Positions 23,508-31,962 are shown, numbered from the stretch's first letter. The stretch: 47,956 nucleotides of DNA from Tabrizicola sp. (GCA_016792685.1 JAEULQ010000030.1:1-47956); one strand, 5' to 3'. The notes: a model not told the origin generated them from the sequence alone. Numbers and translations are program-made.

Positions 23508-24242
23508 GTGCCCCGCCTTTCCACCCTCGACCGGCTTGACCGGCTGGAACATCTGACCGCCGCGCTGAAGTCGGGCGAACGGCTGACCCAGCACGGGCTG
23601 GCCGAAAGCCTCGGGATCAGCCTGCGCACGCTCAGCCGCGATATCGAACTTCTGCGCCGACAGGGCCTGCCGATCGAAGCCGATCGCGGTCGCGGTGGCG
23701 GTCTGCGCCTGTCACAGCGCTGGGGCGTGGGGCGGCTGGCGCTGAGCTATGCCGAGGCTGTCGACCTGTTGATCAGCCTGGCCATCGCCGAACAGATGGG
23801 CTCGCCCCTCCTCCTGTCGAACCTCGCCAGCACCCGGCGCAAGCTGATTGCTTCGTTCTCGCCCACGATGACAGCGCAGATCGCCGGGCTCAAGGCGCGT
23901 ATCCGCGTGGGAAGACCGGCAGTCCCGTCGCTCGTCACCGCGGCTGCAGCTCCCCTGCCCGAGGTCACCGCCGCGCTTAACCAGGCTTTCCTGAGCCAGC
24001 TTTGCCTTGCGATCACATATCGTGCGCCGGATGGTCAGCACTCGCATCGGGTCATACATCCGCATTACCTGATGCTCAGCGCCCCGGTCTGGTACGTCCT
24101 TGCCTGGGACGAGCTTCGGGGCGACACCCGAACCTTTCGCTGCGACCGGATCACCGGCGCAAGGGTCGAGGACGACCAACCCTTCAAGCTGATGCCCTTC
24201 GCCCGGTTCGAGGCCGCACTCGCCGGCATCGCCACGATCTGA
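23508..24242 (+). CDS. HTH_11/WYL-domain (YafY-type) transcriptional regulator
   Basis: The GTG at 23508 is the preferred start (MPRLSTLDRLDRLEHLTAAL), since the standard YafY opening 'RLDRLEHLTAALKSG' begins at once and the upstream frame crosses the operator. A winged HTH (residues 6-60, 'LAESLGISLRTLSRDIELLRRQGLPIE') precedes a WYL domain ('VWYVLAWDELRGDTRTFRCDRI' near 189-210) that senses a ligand, often nucleic-acid derived. It is 244 residues. It is divergent from the AlkD-like gene, so a DNA-damage-linked control is plausible. Confidence 0.85.
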   Translation: MPRLSTLDRLDRLEHLTAALKSGERLTQHGLAESLGISLRTLSRDIELLRRQGLPIEADRGRGGGLRLSQRWGVGRLALSYAEAVDLLISLAIAEQMGSPLLLSNLASTRRKLIASFSPTMTAQIAGLKARIRVGRPAVPSLVTAAAAPLPEVTAALNQAFLSQLCLAITYRAPDGQHSHRVIHPHYLMLSAPVWYVLAWDELRGDTRTFRCDRITGARVEDDQPFKLMPFARFEAALAGIATI

Positions 24243-24289
24243 TCGCAATGGCGCGCGGCCGGGCGGCCCATACGTGCCACGAAAACGAA

Positions 24290-24313
24290 AACGGCGGGAA
24301 TGATCCCGCCGTT
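24290..24313 (-). terminator. Strong GC hairpin with T-rich tail on the minus strand
   Basis: AACGGCGGGA and TCCCGCCGTT pair over a 4-base loop (10 bp). On the minus strand it is followed by TTTTCGTTTTC, the look of an intrinsic terminator for leftward transcription; the WYL gene ends 48 bases to the left on the other strand. It could stop the transcript of the small gene at 24775. The rest of 24314-24622 has no gene that I can support. Confidence 0.6.
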
Positions 24314-24622
24314 CCGCACCGGATGACACTTGGCCGCAACGCCTGTTTTCCCCAGACGCCTGGGCCGCATCACCCGGTGAATCGCCCTTGCCGGTCACCG
24401 GACTTCGGCGTTAAACACATCACTCTTGAACATGGAGAGGCACAGGGCGGTAAAGCAGTTTGGGGGCGCGATCCGACGTATGGACAAGAAACGTGCGCCA
24501 AATTCCCGGGATCAAGGACACGGGAGCAAGAGACCGCGCTGAACGGAAAGGCTGCGTAGCCTCGCCTCGTTCAATCGCTCCCCCCTCGTCCTCCCAGCGT
24601 TGAAGGGTGCGACGGTGCCCGT

Positions 24623-24775
24623 TCAGTTCTTTTCGCCAGCAGGGGACGTCTCGGCAACGGGGGCCGGGGTGATCAGTACGTCAGGCTGACCGGAAACAGT
24701 GTCTTCGACCGGCATTGGAAGGATCTTGTCGGTCTGCTGCGCCATATCGGGATTGGTCGGCTTGTCGGAGTTCAT
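24623..24775 (-). CDS. Small disordered Pro/Asp-rich protein, 50 aa
   Basis: A GGAGGG lies 7 bases before the ATG, and the 50 codons (MNSDKPTNPDMAQQTDKILP, then 'MPVEDTVSGQPDVLITPAPV' and 'AETSPAGEKN') end in TGA. It is acidic and without hydrophobic core, so probably unstructured. Not recognised. Codon use fits the chromosomal part. A terminator follows at 24313. Confidence 0.5.
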   Translation of the reverse strand: MNSDKPTNPDMAQQTDKILPMPVEDTVSGQPDVLITPAPVAETSPAGEKN

Positions 24776-25010
24776 CAAGGAACCCTCCATCACACCGCAG
24801 GGAAATACCTTGCGGATAGAACAGAGCTAAGCGCTTTGCGGGACGTCACAAGAGCGGGCAGTCGGCTATCGCATAGGGCGAGGGGATGATTGCAAAGAAT
24901 TCCTGCCAGGCCGGACCAATCCACGCTTCGACCCTGGCCGCGCAGCTCTGCCCCTCTTGCGAAGGTGCAATCGGGATGCCACACCAACGGCGAAACCACG
25001 CGGTACCGCC

Positions 25011-25802
25011 ATGTCCTTCTCTACCCATTTTACCCACGCCATCACCCGCCGTCCGGCGGCCTCGATCATCCAGGGCCTGCGGGCGGTCGATACCGGCAAT
25101 CCCGACCTTGCCTTGATGCAGGCGCACCACGACGCCTATATCGCTACCCTGCGGGAAACCGGCGCGACGGTGGTGGAACTTCCCGCGCTTGACGCCTATC
25201 CCGACAGCGTCTTTGTCGAGGACACCGCACTTTGCCTGCCACAGGGCGCCGTGATCATGCGTCCCGGTGCCCCCTCGCGTCTGGGCGAGGCTGCGGAAAT
25301 GGCCCCACATCTGCGCGCGCTGTACAGCCAGGTGGTCGCGATCACCGGCGCGGACAGCTTCATCGAAGGCGGCGACATTCTGGTCACCGAACGGGAAATC
25401 CTTGTCGGCCGCTCCGCCCGCACCAACGCCGAGGGCATCGCCGAACTCACCCGCCTCGTCACCCCCTGGGGCCACAAGGTCCGCGAAGTCCACACGCCCC
25501 CGGGTGTGCTGCATTTCAAGACGGACTGCTCGCTTCTCGACAAGGACACGGTGCTCTCCACAAAGCGCCTGTCCGCCTCAGGCTGCTTCGCCGGCTACAA
25601 GGTGATCGACGTGGCCGAGGGTGAGGAAGCCGCCGCAAACACGATCCGCTTCAACGACCTGGTCCTGATGCCCGCAGGTTTCCCCAAGACCCGCGCGGCG
25701 ATCCAGGCCGCCGGATTTGCGGTGCGCGAGATCGGCAATTCCGAATGCGCCAAGCTTGACGGCGGCATGTCCTGCCTGTCGCTCCGCTTCACCCCCCGAT
25801 GA
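25011..25802 (+). CDS. ddaH: N(G),N(G)-dimethylarginine dimethylaminohydrolase (dimethylargininase)
   Basis: The 263-residue product has the DDAH pattern: 'DSVFVEDTALCLP' in type (65-77), 'FIEGGDIL' (117-124), catalytic His in 'GVLHFKTDCS' (H168) and catalytic Cys in 'GGMSCLSLRF' (C255). It hydrolyses methylated arginine to citrulline and (di)methylamine, freeing nitrogen. The ATG at 25011 is chosen because MSFSTHFTHAITRRP is the usual opening and the upstream codons do not look like protein. It overlaps the next gene by 4 bases (ATGA). Confidence 0.92.
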   Translation: MSFSTHFTHAITRRPAASIIQGLRAVDTGNPDLALMQAHHDAYIATLRETGATVVELPALDAYPDSVFVEDTALCLPQGAVIMRPGAPSRLGEAAEMAPHLRALYSQVVAITGADSFIEGGDILVTEREILVGRSARTNAEGIAELTRLVTPWGHKVREVHTPPGVLHFKTDCSLLDKDTVLSTKRLSASGCFAGYKVIDVAEGEEAAANTIRFNDLVLMPAGFPKTRAAIQAAGFAVREIGNSECAKLDGGMSCLSLRFTPR

Positions 25803-26773
25803 GCTACAACCTCCTCGCCATCTGTCAGGCGGGCAGGCTGGAGCACGAGGCAATCCTCCTTGCCGCCTCGCTCCGCCATTCGGACCCCGACTTCCGGGGC
25901 ACGCTTTTCATCGCCGAGCCGCAACCAGGCCCGAAATGGCGCGACGACCCCCGGATGTCGGACCGGACGCGCAAGGTGCTGACCGGGCTTGGCGTCACGA
26001 TCCTGCCTTTCGAGACCCGCGCCTTCGGGTCGGATTACCCGCATGGTAACAAGATCGAGGCCCTGGCCGCCCTGCCCGAGGCGCCCTTCCTCTTCCTCGA
26101 CACCGACACGCTGATCACCGGTCCCCTCAGCGAGGTTGCCTTCGATTTCAGCCGGCCTGCCGCGTCGATGCGCCGCGAAAACACCTGGCCGAAGATCGAG
26201 CTTTACGGACCCAGCCTCACCCAGACCTGGAAAGCGCTTTACGACCGGTTCGATCTGGACTTCGCGAGCTCCTTCGACCTGACCCATCCCGACGACTACT
26301 GGCAGCGTTACCTCTATTTCAACGCCGGATGGTTCTTCCATGAAAGCCCCCGCGCTTTCGGCAACCGCTTCCTCGCCTGGGCCAAGAACATCCGCGACAA
26401 CCCGCCCCAGGAACTGGTCTGCCAGGAACTCTACCCCTGGCTCGACCAGATCACCCTGCCGCTTGTGGTCCATTCCTTCGGCGGCGGCCGCCCGGGGCCG
26501 GACCTCGCCCCGCTGGATGGCAGCGCAACATGCCACTACCGCACTCTGCCGCTGCTCTATGCCAGGGAAAGCGACCGCGCCGTCGAGCTACTGGAAACCC
26601 TGGCCAACGATGCCGAACTCCGCCCCGTTCTGCGGCACTGGGGCGCGCTGAAACGGATGGTCCTTCAGGGCGAGGGCGCCAAGGCCCGCGCGCTCTTCGA
26701 CCGTGCGAACCTGCCGCGCCGCGAACAGATGATCCGCAATACGCTGAAACGCGAAGGCCTCTGGGTGCGCTGA
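25799..26773 (+). CDS. Hypothetical protein with GT-A-like glycosyltransferase features, 324 aa
   Basis: 'APFLFLDTDTLITGPL' (95-110) holds a DTD (101-103), the metal-binding DXD of GT-A glycosyltransferases, preceded by a Rossmann-type start (MSYNLLAICQAGRLEHEAIL) and a Trp/Tyr-rich acceptor-like middle ('DDYWQRYLYFNAGWFF'). It is not a clear member of a named family. It starts within the stop of ddaH, so the two are translated together. Why an arginine-salvage enzyme and this protein are linked is unclear. Confidence 0.55.
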   Translation: MSYNLLAICQAGRLEHEAILLAASLRHSDPDFRGTLFIAEPQPGPKWRDDPRMSDRTRKVLTGLGVTILPFETRAFGSDYPHGNKIEALAALPEAPFLFLDTDTLITGPLSEVAFDFSRPAASMRRENTWPKIELYGPSLTQTWKALYDRFDLDFASSFDLTHPDDYWQRYLYFNAGWFFHESPRAFGNRFLAWAKNIRDNPPQELVCQELYPWLDQITLPLVVHSFGGGRPGPDLAPLDGSATCHYRTLPLLYARESDRAVELLETLANDAELRPVLRHWGALKRMVLQGEGAKARALFDRANLPRREQMIRNTLKREGLWVR

Positions 26774-26787
26774 TCTCTCAGGCGAAA

Positions 26788-26855
26788 GCGATTTCTTCAA
26801 AGAAATCGCACCGGAGCCTTCAAAGGCTCCGGACCGGAATTTTCGAAAATTCCGG
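26788..26855. repeat. Three perfect 22-bp palindromes in tandem
   Basis: Palindromes fill 26788-26809 (arms GCGATTTC/GAAATCGC), 26811-26832 (CCGGAGCC/GGCTCCGG) and 26834-26855 (CCGGAATT/AATTCCGG). The first two share the core TTCAAA, the third has TTCGAA. One base (A) separates each pair, so the period is 23. They lie between convergent genes (the GT-like gene and lysE), so a double-sided terminator or a REP-like protein-binding element is likely. Confidence 0.75.
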
Positions 26856-26878
26856 CCCGCGTAGTCACAAGCCCTCTG

Positions 26879-27478
26879 TCACAACTCCATCGTGACGACC
26901 GGCCAAAGCGACAGGACCAAGAGAACCGCCATGGTCCAGTTGAAGGCGCGCAGCCGCCCCGGCCCTTCCAGCCAGCGCCGCACGCCCTGGCCCGCCCCGG
27001 CCCAAAGCGTGATCGACGGCAGGTTCACCAGCGCAAAGACCCCCGCCACCGCTGCATAGGCCCAGACCGAAGGCGCGCTCACATAGGCCGACACCGCCCC
27101 CAATGCCATGGCCCAGGCCTTCGGATTCACCCACTGAAAGGCCGCCGCCTGCAGAAAGGTCATCGGGGCGGGTTTCGCCTGCCCCGCGCCCGGACTGCCG
27201 GCATTGGCGATCTTCCAGGCCAGCCACAGCATGTAGGCCACCGAGACCGTCTTCAGAATCATGAGAGCTGGAGGCCAGGCCTTGAACACCCCGGCAAGCC
27301 CGAGTCCGACCAGGAACACCATCACCGAATGCCCGACGCTGATCCCCAGCATATGTGGGAGCGTCCGGCGGAAGCCGAAATTCACTCCGCTTGCCAGCAG
27401 CATCATGTTGTTCGGCCCCGGGGTGACCGAGGTGACAAAGGCGAAGCCCAGCAGGGCAAGGAACAGATCATATGTCAT
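26879..27478 (-). CDS. LysE-family amino-acid exporter
   Basis: The 199-residue membrane protein opens MTYDLFLALLGFAFVTSVTPGPNNMMLLASG, the signature 'TPGPNN' being at residues 19-24, and has the usual five to six helices. LysE/RhtB proteins export amino acids from the cytoplasm. It is divergent from an Lrp-type regulator 73 bases away, as in known LysE or ArgO pairs. With dimethylargininase close by, arginine-related export is conceivable but not shown. Confidence 0.9.
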   Translation of the reverse strand: MTYDLFLALLGFAFVTSVTPGPNNMMLLASGVNFGFRRTLPHMLGISVGHSVMVFLVGLGLAGVFKAWPPALMILKTVSVAYMLWLAWKIANAGSPGAGQAKPAPMTFLQAAAFQWVNPKAWAMALGAVSAYVSAPSVWAYAAVAGVFALVNLPSITLWAGAGQGVRRWLEGPGRLRAFNWTMAVLLVLSLWPVVTMEL

Positions 27479-27551
27479 ACCTGCAATCCTGTGCTGCCTG
27501 GCGCGACAAGAGATTGCAAAGATGTCGCTTTATCAACTATCTTCACAACAA

Positions 27552-28004
27552 ATGACCAAGCTTGATGAGATTGATCACCGAATATTGCGTGAACTGACGC
27601 GCGATGCCCGGCAGTCCAACCTCGCGCTGGCCGACCGTGTCGGGCTTTCGCCTTCGGCGTGCCTGCGCCGGGTCCAGACGCTGGAGCGTATCGGCGTGAT
27701 CAAGGGCTACCGTGCCGTCCTCGATCTTGACCGGCTGGGCATCGGCTTTACCGCCTATGTGACCGTCGGCCTCAACAACCACACGAAAGCCAGTCAGGAA
27801 GCCTTCGAGCGAGCCATCGCCCGGGCGCCCCAGGTCCGCGAATGCCACAACATCACCGGCACGGTGGAATACCTCCTGCGGATCGAAACCACCGATCTTG
27901 CTGCCTACAAACACTGGCATACCGAGGTTCTGGGCGTTCTGCCGCAGGTCCAGTCGATCACCACCTTTGTCGTCATGGGCAGCCCCAAGGACGAACGGGC
28001 CTAG
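27552..28004 (+). CDS. Lrp/AsnC-family regulator, divergent from lysE
   Basis: From the ATG at 27552 (MTKLDEIDHRILRELTRDAR) the product is 150 residues: an N-terminal HTH (8-60, 'LADRVGLSPSACLRRVQTLERIGVIKGY') and a RAM ligand domain (70-145, 'FTAYVTVGLNNHT ... CHNITGTVEYLLRIET'). An alternative ATG at 27522 adds ten residues. No strong Shine-Dalgarno sequence is seen. It likely controls the divergent exporter in response to an amino acid. Its stop codon shares the CTAG at 28001-28004 with the convergent phhB stop. Confidence 0.88.
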   Translation: MTKLDEIDHRILRELTRDARQSNLALADRVGLSPSACLRRVQTLERIGVIKGYRAVLDLDRLGIGFTAYVTVGLNNHTKASQEAFERAIARAPQVRECHNITGTVEYLLRIETTDLAAYKHWHTEVLGVLPQVQSITTFVVMGSPKDERA

Positions 28005-28327
28005 GCGACCAGCCGGTCCAGACCCTCGGCCACGGCAAAGTCCACTTCGGACAACCCGCCGATCTCATGCGTGGTGTAGGTCACCCGGCAATACCCCCAG
28101 CCAAAGGCGATGTCCGGGTGATGCCCGGTCTTCTCGGCATACCAGGCACAAAGGTTCGCCAGTTGCACGGGCTTGGCGAACCCCTTGAAGGCGAAGGCGC
28201 GGGTGACGCTGGTCACTTGGGGATCGAGCACCCAGTCACCATGCAGCGCTGCCATCCTGGCGCGGCAAGCGGCGGGTTCCAGTTTCGGCGTGGCTTCGGA
28301 ACAGGGCAGGCAGACGGACGCAGTCAT
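28001..28327 (-). CDS. phhB: Pterin-4a-carbinolamine dehydratase
   Basis: The 108-residue product carries 'FKGFAKPVQLANLCAWYAEKTGHHPDIAFGWGYCRVTYTTHEIGGLSEVD' in type, with GHHPD, the catalytic His pair of the DCoH fold. It dehydrates the 4a-hydroxy-pterin made by phenylalanine hydroxylase, so that the cofactor is recycled. Its ATG follows the phhA stop by one base (TGAGATG), so the two are coupled in one transcript. Confidence 0.93.
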   Translation of the reverse strand: MTASVCLPCSEATPKLEPAACRARMAALHGDWVLDPQVTSVTRAFAFKGFAKPVQLANLCAWYAEKTGHHPDIAFGWGYCRVTYTTHEIGGLSEVDFAVAEGLDRLVA

Positions 28328-28328
28328 C

Positions 28329-29117
28329 TCAGGCAATCTCCAGCTTCGAGGGATATTTCGGCGCATGAAGGCCCAGGCGCCGGGCCGTGGCCACATCGGC
28401 CAAGAGGTCGCGGTCTGCGGCTGCAAAGAGGTCATCGAGCCGTTCGATCACAAAATATACCGGCTGGTGGATGTCGATCCGGTAGGGCGTGCGCAGGATG
28501 TCGATCACGTCGAAGGGCCGCAGTTCCGGCCCCTGCCCCACGGCCCAAAGAAGCTCGGACGGCGATGAGGCCAGGCCCGACCCCAGCGTCTTGATCTCAC
28601 CGTCCTCGACCGTCAGCCCGAACTCGATCGAGAACCAGTACAGCCGGATCAGCCAGGCATAATCCTCTTTCGCGGCCCGAAGGCCGGCCTCGCCAATCGC
28701 CTGAGAAAAACCCGCGAAGCGCGGGTCGGTCAGCAGCGGCGTGTGGCCAAAGATTTCATGAAAGATATCAGGCTCTTCGATGTAGTCGAAATCCTTGCGA
28801 CTGCGGATGAAGCTTGCGGCCGGAAAGCTGCGCTCGGCAAGCATCCGGAAGAAACGCCCGAAGGAAATCAGCGCCGGAACCGGCACCACCTGCCAGCCGG
28901 TCCGGGCCATCAGCTTCACCGACAGATCCGGACATTGCGGCACCCGGGTCCGGGGCATGTCCAGAAGGGCCAGCCCCTTCAGGTAGGGCGCGGCGGCATG
29001 CGCCTCGACCATTGGCCATTGTCGCGCGACAAGGTCGGTCCAGACCGCATCTTCCTCGGCCGTATAGGCAATCCGCCCGGCGGCATCGGGCTCCTTGGCA
29101 AGATAGCTTGTCGGCAT
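28329..29117 (-). CDS. phhA: Phenylalanine 4-monooxygenase
   Basis: At 262 residues it has the size of the monomeric bacterial enzymes. 'EPDIFHEIFGHTPLL' (115-129) supplies the iron ligands H120 and H125, and 'SIEFGL' E165 the third. It hydroxylates phenylalanine to tyrosine with a pterin cofactor and O2. The ATG at 29117 is chosen since GGAGGAG lies 7 bases upstream. Upstream, the space to the divergent Lrp gene has a repeat GGATTCTATGGATTCT (29155-29170) that could be a regulator site. Confidence 0.95.
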   Translation of the reverse strand: MPTSYLAKEPDAAGRIAYTAEEDAVWTDLVARQWPMVEAHAAAPYLKGLALLDMPRTRVPQCPDLSVKLMARTGWQVVPVPALISFGRFFRMLAERSFPAASFIRSRKDFDYIEEPDIFHEIFGHTPLLTDPRFAGFSQAIGEAGLRAAKEDYAWLIRLYWFSIEFGLTVEDGEIKTLGSGLASSPSELLWAVGQGPELRPFDVIDILRTPYRIDIHQPVYFVIERLDDLFAAADRDLLADVATARRLGLHAPKYPSKLEIA

Positions 29118-29235
29118 CGAGGCTCCTCCCTGCGCCAGATGTCCAAGCATTTTCCGGATTCTATGGATTCTGATTTCTTAATTGGCCCATTCAGATCACA
29201 ATAAGGGTACATCATGCCCCAATACAGCCAAAGTA

Positions 29236-29706
29236 ATGCAATCCTATTCCCTAGATGACGCCGACCGCCGCATCCTCACCGCCCTGCAACGCGACAGTAC
29301 GCTGTCGATCCAGCAACTGGCCGAGATCACCGGCATGTCCACCTCGCCCTGCTGGCGCCGGGTCAAGGCTCTCCGCGAAGCCGGGGTGATCCGGGGCGAG
29401 GTGGCGCTCATCGACCGACGCCGCGTCGGGATGGGCACGCTTGCCTACATCCATCTGTCCCTCGTCGACCATTCCGAAACCACGATCCGCCGCTTCGAGG
29501 ATTTCGCCCAGCGCCACGACCGCGTGGTGGAATGCGCCACGATCACCGGGGCCGACGACTATGTCATCAAGGTCATGGCCCAAGACCCCGAGGATCTGGA
29601 GCGCTTCCTGATGCGCGATCTGCTCTCACTCGGCCTCGTCCGCGCCTCGACCACCCATTTCGTCCTGCGCCAGACCAAGTACACGACCGCCGTGCCGCTG
29701 GATTGA
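29236..29706 (+). CDS. Lrp/AsnC-family regulator, divergent from phhA
   Basis: The 156-residue product starts MQSYSLDDADRRILTALQRD, then has the HTH ('IQQLAEITGMSTSPCWRRVKALREAGVI') and the RAM domain ('GTLAYIHLSLVDHSE ... CATITGADDYVIKV'). Divergence by 118 bases from phhA suggests that it controls phenylalanine degradation. It differs from the sigma-54 activator PhhR known in pseudomonads. No good Shine-Dalgarno sequence precedes the ATG. Confidence 0.88.
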   Translation: MQSYSLDDADRRILTALQRDSTLSIQQLAEITGMSTSPCWRRVKALREAGVIRGEVALIDRRRVGMGTLAYIHLSLVDHSETTIRRFEDFAQRHDRVVECATITGADDYVIKVMAQDPEDLERFLMRDLLSLGLVRASTTHFVLRQTKYTTAVPLD

Positions 29707-29752
29707 CAAGCGACCGAAACCCGGCACCTTGCAGGCAAAAGGGGGGACCACG

Positions 29753-30205
29753 ATGACCGTCTGCTATACCACCGACCGCATGCTGCATTTCGGCGATTGC
29801 GACATCTCGGGCACGGCCTATTACCCGGCCTACCTCAACATCCTGAACGGCGTGGTCGAAGAGTTCTGGGCACATATCGGCTGGCCCTGGCACGAGATCA
29901 TCTGGAACGAACGCTGGGGCACGCCCACGGTCCACCTCACTTGCGACTTCTCCAAACCCTCGTTCTTCGGCGACACGCTCACCTTCCGCCTCACGATCTT
30001 GAAGGTCGGCAAGTCCTCGGTCCGCCTCAGGCACACCATCCATTGCGGCGACGAACACCGCTGGTCGGTCGAACAGGTCCTGGCCGCAAGCTGGCTGGAC
30101 AAGCACACTTCGATGCCCTGGCCCGATGCTGTCAAAGCCAAGCTCGAAAGCCTGATGGCTAAGCCCGAGCCCGAACACCGCCCGGTCAGCCGGCCCGAGA
30201 CCTAG
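29753..30205 (+). CDS. 4-hydroxybenzoyl-CoA thioesterase-like HotDog protein
   Basis: The 150-residue product has the HotDog pattern 'FGDCDISGTAYYPAYLNILNGVVEEFW' in type (13-39), with the catalytic Asp at D17 (D-x-x-G). It would cleave an acyl- or aryl-CoA. GGGGGG lies upstream of the ATG. It follows the Lrp gene by 46 bases on the same strand. Its stop overlaps the convergent antiporter stop in a shared CTAG (30202-30205). Confidence 0.85.
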   Translation: MTVCYTTDRMLHFGDCDISGTAYYPAYLNILNGVVEEFWAHIGWPWHEIIWNERWGTPTVHLTCDFSKPSFFGDTLTFRLTILKVGKSSVRLRHTIHCGDEHRWSVEQVLAASWLDKHTSMPWPDAVKAKLESLMAKPEPEHRPVSRPET

Positions 30206-31962
30206 CTCCGCGCCTTGGCGATATCCTCGGCATTGCCGATGATCAGGCTCTTGCCGGAATAGATGTCGCCCGTCATCTGCAAGGCCAGCCGTTCGGCATC
30301 CCGCTTTTTCACGCCCTCGGCGATCTCGGTGATCTCGTCGGGATCAATGCCCAGCACTTCCAACACCTCGCTGCCAAGCGCCAGGGCAGAATGGAAGACT
30401 TCGCGCATCTGGTGATCCACCCCCTCTTTGATCAGCTCCAGCGCATGCGCCCGGTCCCAGGCCCGGGCCAGGACCGCAGCATTCGGAAATTCGTGCTTCA
30501 CCAGCTTGGCGATCCTGGTGGTGATCTCGCGCTTGTCCGTCGCGATCACGATGGCCCTTGCCGTCCCGGCGCCTGCAGCCTTCAGGATATCCAGCCGCGT
30601 CCCGTCCCCGAACCAGACCTTGAAGCCGAAGGTCTCGGCCGCGCGGATCATCTCGGGGTCATCGTCGATGATGGTGATCGAACATTTCCGCGCCAGAAGC
30701 GGCTGGCTCGCCACCTGTCCGAAACGCCCGAAGCCGATGAACAGAACCGAGCCGGTGAGCCCGTCCGGCGCCTCCAGCCCCTCGGTCGATATGACAGGGG
30801 CAGATTTGAACCGGTCATGCAGGATCACCATCAACGGCGTCAGCACCATCGAAACGATGACGATCGCATTCAGGATCGCGTTGTTCTCGGCGTTCAGAAG
30901 CCCGACCGCCAGCGCCGCCGAATAAAGCACAAAGGCAAACTCGCCGCCCTGCGCCATCAGGACAGTGCGCTCCAAGGCCTCGGGGTGGCTCGCCTTGTTT
31001 ACCCGCGCCACCGCGTAGATGATCGCCGATTTCAACCCCATCAGGGCCGCGACAGAAACCGCGACCAAGGCCCAGTTGTCCGCAATGACCGACAGGTCCA
31101 GCGCCATGCCCACGGCGAGGAAGAAGAGCCCCAGAAGGATGCCCCGGAACGGCTCCACATCCGCCTCCAGCTGGTGGCGGAAGCTACTCTCCGACAGAAG
31201 AACCCCCGCGAGAAACGCCCCCATCGCCGTGGAAAGCCCACCAAGCTGCATCCAGAGCGCGGCTCCAAGGACGACCAGCAGCGCCGCCGCCGTCATCACC
31301 TCCCGCGCCCGGGACGCCGCCAGCAGACGGAACATCGGGTTCAAAAGGTAGATCCCCGCCACCACCAAGGCCGCGATCGCCCCCAGACCGATGGCCACGC
31401 CCTGCAGCCGGTCCATCAGCGTCACATCCTCTCCCCCCGGGGCCAGAAACGCGACCAGCGCCAGAAGCGGCACGATGGCCAAATCCTCCAGAAGCAGGAT
31501 CGACACGATCCGCTGGCCTTTCGGGGACGAAATGTCGTTTCTCTCCTGCAGCATCTGCATGACGATCGCGGTCGAGGTCAGCGTGAACCCCGCCCCCGCC
31601 ACCAGCGACCCGGCGTAGGGATATCCAAGGGCCACTCCGACCAGCCCAAGCAGAGCCACGCAGAGGAGCACCTGCACGAGCCCTAGGCCCACAATATCCC
31701 GCCGCATGGCCCATAGCTTCGACGGTTCCATCTCCAGCCCGATGATGAACAGGAACATCACCACGCCCAGCTCGGCGACGTGCAAGATCGCCATCGGGTC
31801 CGAGAAGAGCCCAAGGCCAAACGGCCCGATCACCAGCCCAGCCGCCAGGTATCCCAAGACCGACCCGAGGCCTATCCGCTTGAACACCGGCACCGCAACC
31901 ACAGCCGCGCCAAGCAGCGTCACGACCGAGACCAGATCGACCCCTGCGGATTCCGTTGCCAT
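30202..31962 (-). CDS. KefB/CPA2-type K+(Na+)/H+ antiporter with RCK_N domain
   Basis: The 586-residue protein has about twelve membrane helices (residues 10-375) with the CPA2 motif 'LLLEDLAIVPLLAL' (156-169), and then a cytosolic Rossmann RCK_N domain ('SVLFIGFGRFG', 405-415, G-x-G-x-x-G). It exports cations against protons with nucleotide control. The ATG at 31962 has AGGAG 10 bases upstream and is preferred to the GTG at 31980. It is convergent with the thioesterase gene. Confidence 0.9.
   Translation of the reverse strand: MATESAGVDLVSVVTLLGAAVVAVPVFKRIGLGSVLGYLAAGLVIGPFGLGLFSDPMAILHVAELGVVMFLFIIGLEMEPSKLWAMRRDIVGLGLVQVLLCVALLGLVGVALGYPYAGSLVAGAGFTLTSTAIVMQMLQERNDISSPKGQRIVSILLLEDLAIVPLLALVAFLAPGGEDVTLMDRLQGVAIGLGAIAALVVAGIYLLNPMFRLLAASRAREVMTAAALLVVLGAALWMQLGGLSTAMGAFLAGVLLSESSFRHQLEADVEPFRGILLGLFFLAVGMALDLSVIADNWALVAVSVAALMGLKSAIIYAVARVNKASHPEALERTVLMAQGGEFAFVLYSAALAVGLLNAENNAILNAIVIVSMVLTPLMVILHDRFKSAPVISTEGLEAPDGLTGSVLFIGFGRFGQVASQPLLARKCSITIIDDDPEMIRAAETFGFKVWFGDGTRLDILKAAGAGTARAIVIATDKREITTRIAKLVKHEFPNAAVLARAWDRAHALELIKEGVDHQMREVFHSALALGSEVLEVLGIDPDEITEIAEGVKKRDAERLALQMTGDIYSGKSLIIGNAEDIAKARS

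Noticed and set aside
30391-31686. 431-codon plus-strand frame
   Set aside because: Opposes the antiporter gene, which has clear membrane and RCK motifs; the plus frame is Arg/Gln/His-rich with no domain.
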